DNA of 64,000 bases from Sphingobacteriales bacterium (GTDB lineage Bacteria > Bacteroidota > Bacteroidia > Chitinophagales > CAIOSU01): positions 51,378-115,377 of the forward strand of contig JAIXOI010000004.1 in NCBI GenBank assembly GCA_027486795.1, read 5' to 3'. The translations under genes and the position numbers were made by a program. The notes beneath the pieces were generated by a model, which saw only the letters and a list, made by a program, of their open reading frames with translations, was not told where the DNA came from and did no database searches. Each line of letters begins with the position of its first letter. Position 1 is the first letter of the stretch. Positions 61,349-64,000 of this stretch are shown in pieces.

Positions 61349-62428
61349 TTAAACTGCTTGAACTAGCTGCACAAAGCGTTTCCAAGTGTTGGTTGCCATT
61401 TGCGAAGTGATAGCCTCAATATAATAAGAGCCTGCCGCAGGGTCGGCCACAGTATCTAAATGCGATTCGTGCTGCAAAACCAATTGTATGTTTCGTGCAA
61501 TGCGGGTTTGGAAAGCCGCGCTTTTATCGGGAGTAACTATATGGGGTAATATGCTTAGGCTATCGGCACCGCCAATTACGGCGCTCAATGCTTGGGTGGT
61601 CTGCCTTATCATTTCGTAATATCCATCTTTTTCTGGCAGCACCTTTTTGTTGGTAGCGTGCACCAATGCAGGTGTCGTATAGCTAGGCGCATACTGTTTA
61701 CAAATGACTGCCCACAAGCTGCGCAATACTCTTATACGTGCTATTTCGAAAAAATGATCGGTACCCACTGGAATATCAAACTTAACATTTGATAGTGCCT
61801 CCGTTGGCTTAATGCCAGTATTGGTCAATTTAGCTACTATATCATTGGCTGCTTTCAGTTGAAGGGCTGTCTGTTCTGTCAAAGTTTCGGCATTGTTAGA
61901 GGCAATCGTAAACAATTTGAACCCTGGTAACCAATTATGGTACTTGTTAAAATAAGCAACCATATCAGTAGGGTTAAATTGCACAGATCCATTAACAGCC
62001 TTGGCATCCAACCCACGAACATTTATTAGGGTAATCAACTTTTCAAGGGTGTTAGTATCGTTTATGCACCAATCGGTATGAATGTGCTCAATTAACACAT
62101 CTTTTAACAATGTTTCAACATCGGTGTTAGGCGGGCAATAAAACGATAGCGCAGTTGCGCCGCGTTGCAGAGCATCCAATGCTAGCAGGTTTGCGGCTGC
62201 GGTATTAGTAGCGTCAATATCTTGTCTTATCAACCATTCGCCAACGGGGCGCACTGGCACAGGTAACAATGGTGCATCCGTTGCACGATAATAGGGTTCA
62301 ACTAATATCCCTTCAGGGGTGTTCCATTCCAGTGTTTCTGAACCGGCACCTTTTAAGTCATTTAGTACCAGTTTTTGCCACTGCTCATCTGTTATCGGCG
62401 GAAACTCCGCAAACAAAGCCTTTTCCAT
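61349..62428 (-). CDS. Methylmalonyl-CoA mutase small subunit-like protein
   Basis: 359 aa. FPPITDEQWQKLVLNDLKGAGSETLEWNTPEGILVEPYYR is the usual MutA start, and ARIRVLRSLWAVICKQY, ADSLSILPHIV, RNIQLVLQHESHLDTVADPAAGSYYIEAIT match the TIM-barrel domain. The C-terminal B12-binding domain is absent and the protein is shorter than typical MutA (about 450-620 aa), so it is a non-catalytic small subunit. The catalytic MutB gene, normally next door, is replaced here by a histidine kinase gene. Confidence 0.88.
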   Translation of the reverse strand: MEKALFAEFPPITDEQWQKLVLNDLKGAGSETLEWNTPEGILVEPYYRATDAPLLPVPVRPVGEWLIRQDIDATNTAAANLLALDALQRGATALSFYCPPNTDVETLLKDVLIEHIHTDWCINDTNTLEKLITLINVRGLDAKAVNGSVQFNPTDMVAYFNKYHNWLPGFKLFTIASNNAETLTEQTALQLKAANDIVAKLTNTGIKPTEALSNVKFDIPVGTDHFFEIARIRVLRSLWAVICKQYAPSYTTPALVHATNKKVLPEKDGYYEMIRQTTQALSAVIGGADSLSILPHIVTPDKSAAFQTRIARNIQLVLQHESHLDTVADPAAGSYYIEAITSQMATNTWKRFVQLVQAV

Positions 62429-62458
62429 GCCCGAAAGTTAAGGGATTTTAATGTTTCA

Positions 62459-62625
62459 GTAGCAAGTAATGAGTATCAAGCATCAAGATTTAGGTGCGAG
62501 GTACAATTTTAGAAGTACGATTGGGATGGGTAGGTAAAATTATTCTTTATTTATAGCTTATGCAGACAATAAAGTAAACTAAATAACTAAGTTCAATCGT
62601 AGATCGTACATCTTAAATCGTTCAA
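62459..62625. repeat. Mixed intergenic repeats (TATCAAG and TACGATT families)
   Basis: AGTAATGAGTATCAAGCATCAAGA (62465-62488) belongs to the family at 42898-42926; GAGGTACAATTTTAGAAGTA and, about 80 bp on, CAATCGTAGATCGTACATCT belong to the family at 55766-55895. No gene is seen here. Confidence 0.55.
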
Positions 62626-62650
62626 TAACCAGTGTCTTCTCTCCAATGCC

Positions 62651-62658
62651 TATCTTTG
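62651..62658 (+). promoter_or_regulatory. -7 box TATCTTTG 4 bp from the RsmB-like start
   Basis: TATCTTTG lies 4 bp before the ATG at 62663. Use of this box would give a leaderless or nearly leaderless mRNA. Confidence 0.45.
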
Positions 62659-62662
62659 CTCA

Positions 62663-63880
62663 ATGAGTCAACCCCGCATACATAGAGTATTAGTGCATGC
62701 CGCAGTGCAACTAGCCGGCGAAATAGTACCCGGAGGAAAGTATGCTGAAAAGGCCATTGAGCAAATGTTGGGTAGTCAGCCAAAGTGGGGTTCTAGAGAC
62801 CGCTCGTTTGTGGTAGAAACCACTATGGAATTGGTGCGCAATTATCGGTTGGCGGCTTTTTTGTCGGGACAAGAGTGGAATGTAGGCAAGGTAAACCATT
62901 GGCACTTATTTGGCGCTTGGTGGTTGCAGCAAGGATATGAATTGCCCGATTGGCCTGAGTTTAAGGGGCTAGATAAAGATACAGTTGACGAGAAATGGGC
63001 CGAAGCTCAGCAGCGCAGAGCAGTGCTCTATTCCTTGCCTGATTGGTTAGATGAACTTGGGGCCAAGGAACTTGGTGCTGAAGCTTGGGAAAAGGAACTG
63101 GCTGCCATGCACCAAGCTGCTAGCGTGGTGTTGCGCGCAAACACCGTGCGCATTAGCCCAGTAAAACTGACCGAGCGATTAGCACAGCAAGATATTGAAA
63201 CCACTACCTTGCCATGGGCACCCGATGCTTTAGTGCTTACCAAGCGTAAGCATCTGCTCAACTTAGCAGAGTTTAAGGAAGGATTATTTGAGGTGCAAGA
63301 TGCGGCTTCACAATTGATAGCGCCGTTGCTGCAACTCAAAGCGGGTCAAATGGTGATAGATGCCTGTGCTGGTGCTGGTGGTAAAACTTTGCAGATAGCC
63401 GATCTTATGGGAAACAAGGGTTATGTTGTTGCACTGGAACCAGAGGCAGTTAAACTGAAGAATACCGATACCCGCAGCCGCAGGGCGGGGTTCAATATTA
63501 TAAGCTCGGTGCATTTGTCTTCGCCGGCAATTATTGGCAAGTATGCCAACCAAGCCGATAGGTTGCTGCTAGATGTGCCTTGCAGCGGCTTAGGTGTATT
63601 GAAACGCAACGCCGATGCCAAGTGGAAACTGACACCTGAGCACATAGAGAAGGTAAAAGAGCTGCAGCATTCGATACTAACCAACTACCACAAGATGCTA
63701 AGGCCAGGTGGTATAATGGTGTATGCCACTTGTAGTATCTTACCCTCTGAGGATGGTAGGCAAGTAGAACGGTTCTTGGCAGAGCACGCTAATTTTGAAT
63801 TGGCAGAGCAGCATTATTTTCTGCCATCGGTGTACGGTTTTGATGGGTTTTATGCTGCTGTATTGAAACGCATCAAGTAG
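62663..63880 (+). CDS. RsmB/NOP family RNA (cytosine-5)-methyltransferase
   Basis: 405 aa. N-terminal NusB-like helices (about 1-130), then FEVQDAASQLIAPLLQLKAGQMVIDACAGAGGKTLQIADLM (SAM motif I), LLLDVPCSGLGVLKRN (motif IV, catalytic-release Cys) and GIMVYATCSILPSEDGRQVERFLAEH (motif VI, nucleophilic Cys). Both Cys are present. The target may be 16S rRNA C967 as for RsmB, or another RNA cytosine. Confidence 0.92.
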   Translation: MSQPRIHRVLVHAAVQLAGEIVPGGKYAEKAIEQMLGSQPKWGSRDRSFVVETTMELVRNYRLAAFLSGQEWNVGKVNHWHLFGAWWLQQGYELPDWPEFKGLDKDTVDEKWAEAQQRRAVLYSLPDWLDELGAKELGAEAWEKELAAMHQAASVVLRANTVRISPVKLTERLAQQDIETTTLPWAPDALVLTKRKHLLNLAEFKEGLFEVQDAASQLIAPLLQLKAGQMVIDACAGAGGKTLQIADLMGNKGYVVALEPEAVKLKNTDTRSRRAGFNIISSVHLSSPAIIGKYANQADRLLLDVPCSGLGVLKRNADAKWKLTPEHIEKVKELQHSILTNYHKMLRPGGIMVYATCSILPSEDGRQVERFLAEHANFELAEQHYFLPSVYGFDGFYAAVLKRIK

Positions 63881-63886
63881 TTACAG

Positions 63887-64000
63887 TTAAGCAGAAAAGA
63901 AATTTTTCAGTCCATTTGCCAATGTCGCTACATCCACCCTATCAATAGGGTGTGGGGTGGCTGGCAAAACCCACAACTGTGCGTTGGGCAATAACATAAA
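63887..64000 (-). CDS. C-terminal end of an α/β hydrolase-like protein (partial)
   Basis: The minus strand is open from the window end to a TAA at 63887-63889, 37 codons: MLLPNAQLWVLPATPHPIDR then DVATLANGLKNFFSA. NAQLWVLPATPH followed by a helix ending FF is the typical end of α/β-hydrolase-fold proteins, where the His would be catalytic. It is convergent with the RsmB-like gene (6-bp gap). The rest is outside the window. Confidence 0.6.
   Translation of the reverse strand, partial: FMLLPNAQLWVLPATPHPIDRVDVATLANGLKNFFSA

Overview
The window is chromosomal DNA from a gliding-type Bacteroidota bacterium. The evidence is type IX secretion (T9SS) cargo with gliding-type and type A C-terminal sorting domains, a PorP/SprF protein, a PorT-like barrel, a 7TMR-DISM histidine kinase, and promoters of the Bacteroidota form TTG-N19/20-TAnnTTTG. 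I cannot place it below phylum or class from sequence alone. No rRNA, tRNA, CRISPR array, integrase or transposase gene was recognised.

Layout. 1-12.5 kb: cell-surface genes: the 3' part of a giant SprB-repeat adhesin, its PorP/SprF partner, and three T9SS cargo proteins, one with a lysyl-oxidase-like domain. 12.6-19 kb: a MarR-controlled RND efflux operon (MarR, TolC, adaptor, pump). 19-37 kb: housekeeping genes (L31 type B, aminopeptidase P, CsaA, IMPase, PPK2, penicillin acylase, PssA, PurS, RsmI, Lnt, HxlR/NmrA pair, EngB, UbiE, PorT). 37-41 kb: a signalling/redox operon coding a small protein, a cNMP-binding histidine kinase and a response regulator fused to a thioredoxin-reductase-like flavoprotein.

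41.4-48.3 kb is an accessory hotspot around a DUF2279 gene. A RelE/ParE module lies directly upstream and overlaps its start. Downstream, the 3' end of the DUF2279 gene recurs twice as direct repeats. The first interval between repeats holds a second RelE/ParE module and the next holds an MNT/HEPN (HI0073/HI0074-type) module. After the last repeat comes a strikingly AT-rich, tightly coupled three-gene operon: a DUF262 (GmrS/ParB-like) protein, an SMC-like ATPase of the DUF3696 type, and an unrecognised ~200-residue domain fused to a C-terminal YoeB-type RNase with its catalytic residues kept. This is the best candidate for an undescribed system, probably anti-phage or abortive infection (inference).

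48.3-64 kb returns to core functions (CNNM/CBS transporter, PhnP-like hydrolase, Upp, polysaccharide deacetylase-like protein, thioesterase, TlpA-like lipoprotein, GrpE-DnaJ, a MutA-histidine kinase-NTF2 operon, RsmB-like methyltransferase) with two further toxin-antitoxin-like pairs (DUF433/DUF5615 and HigBA) and one decayed gene.

A second theme is the intergenic DNA: at least six families of short, self-similar, often palindromic repeats recur between genes across the window, some abutting or overlapping start or stop codons.
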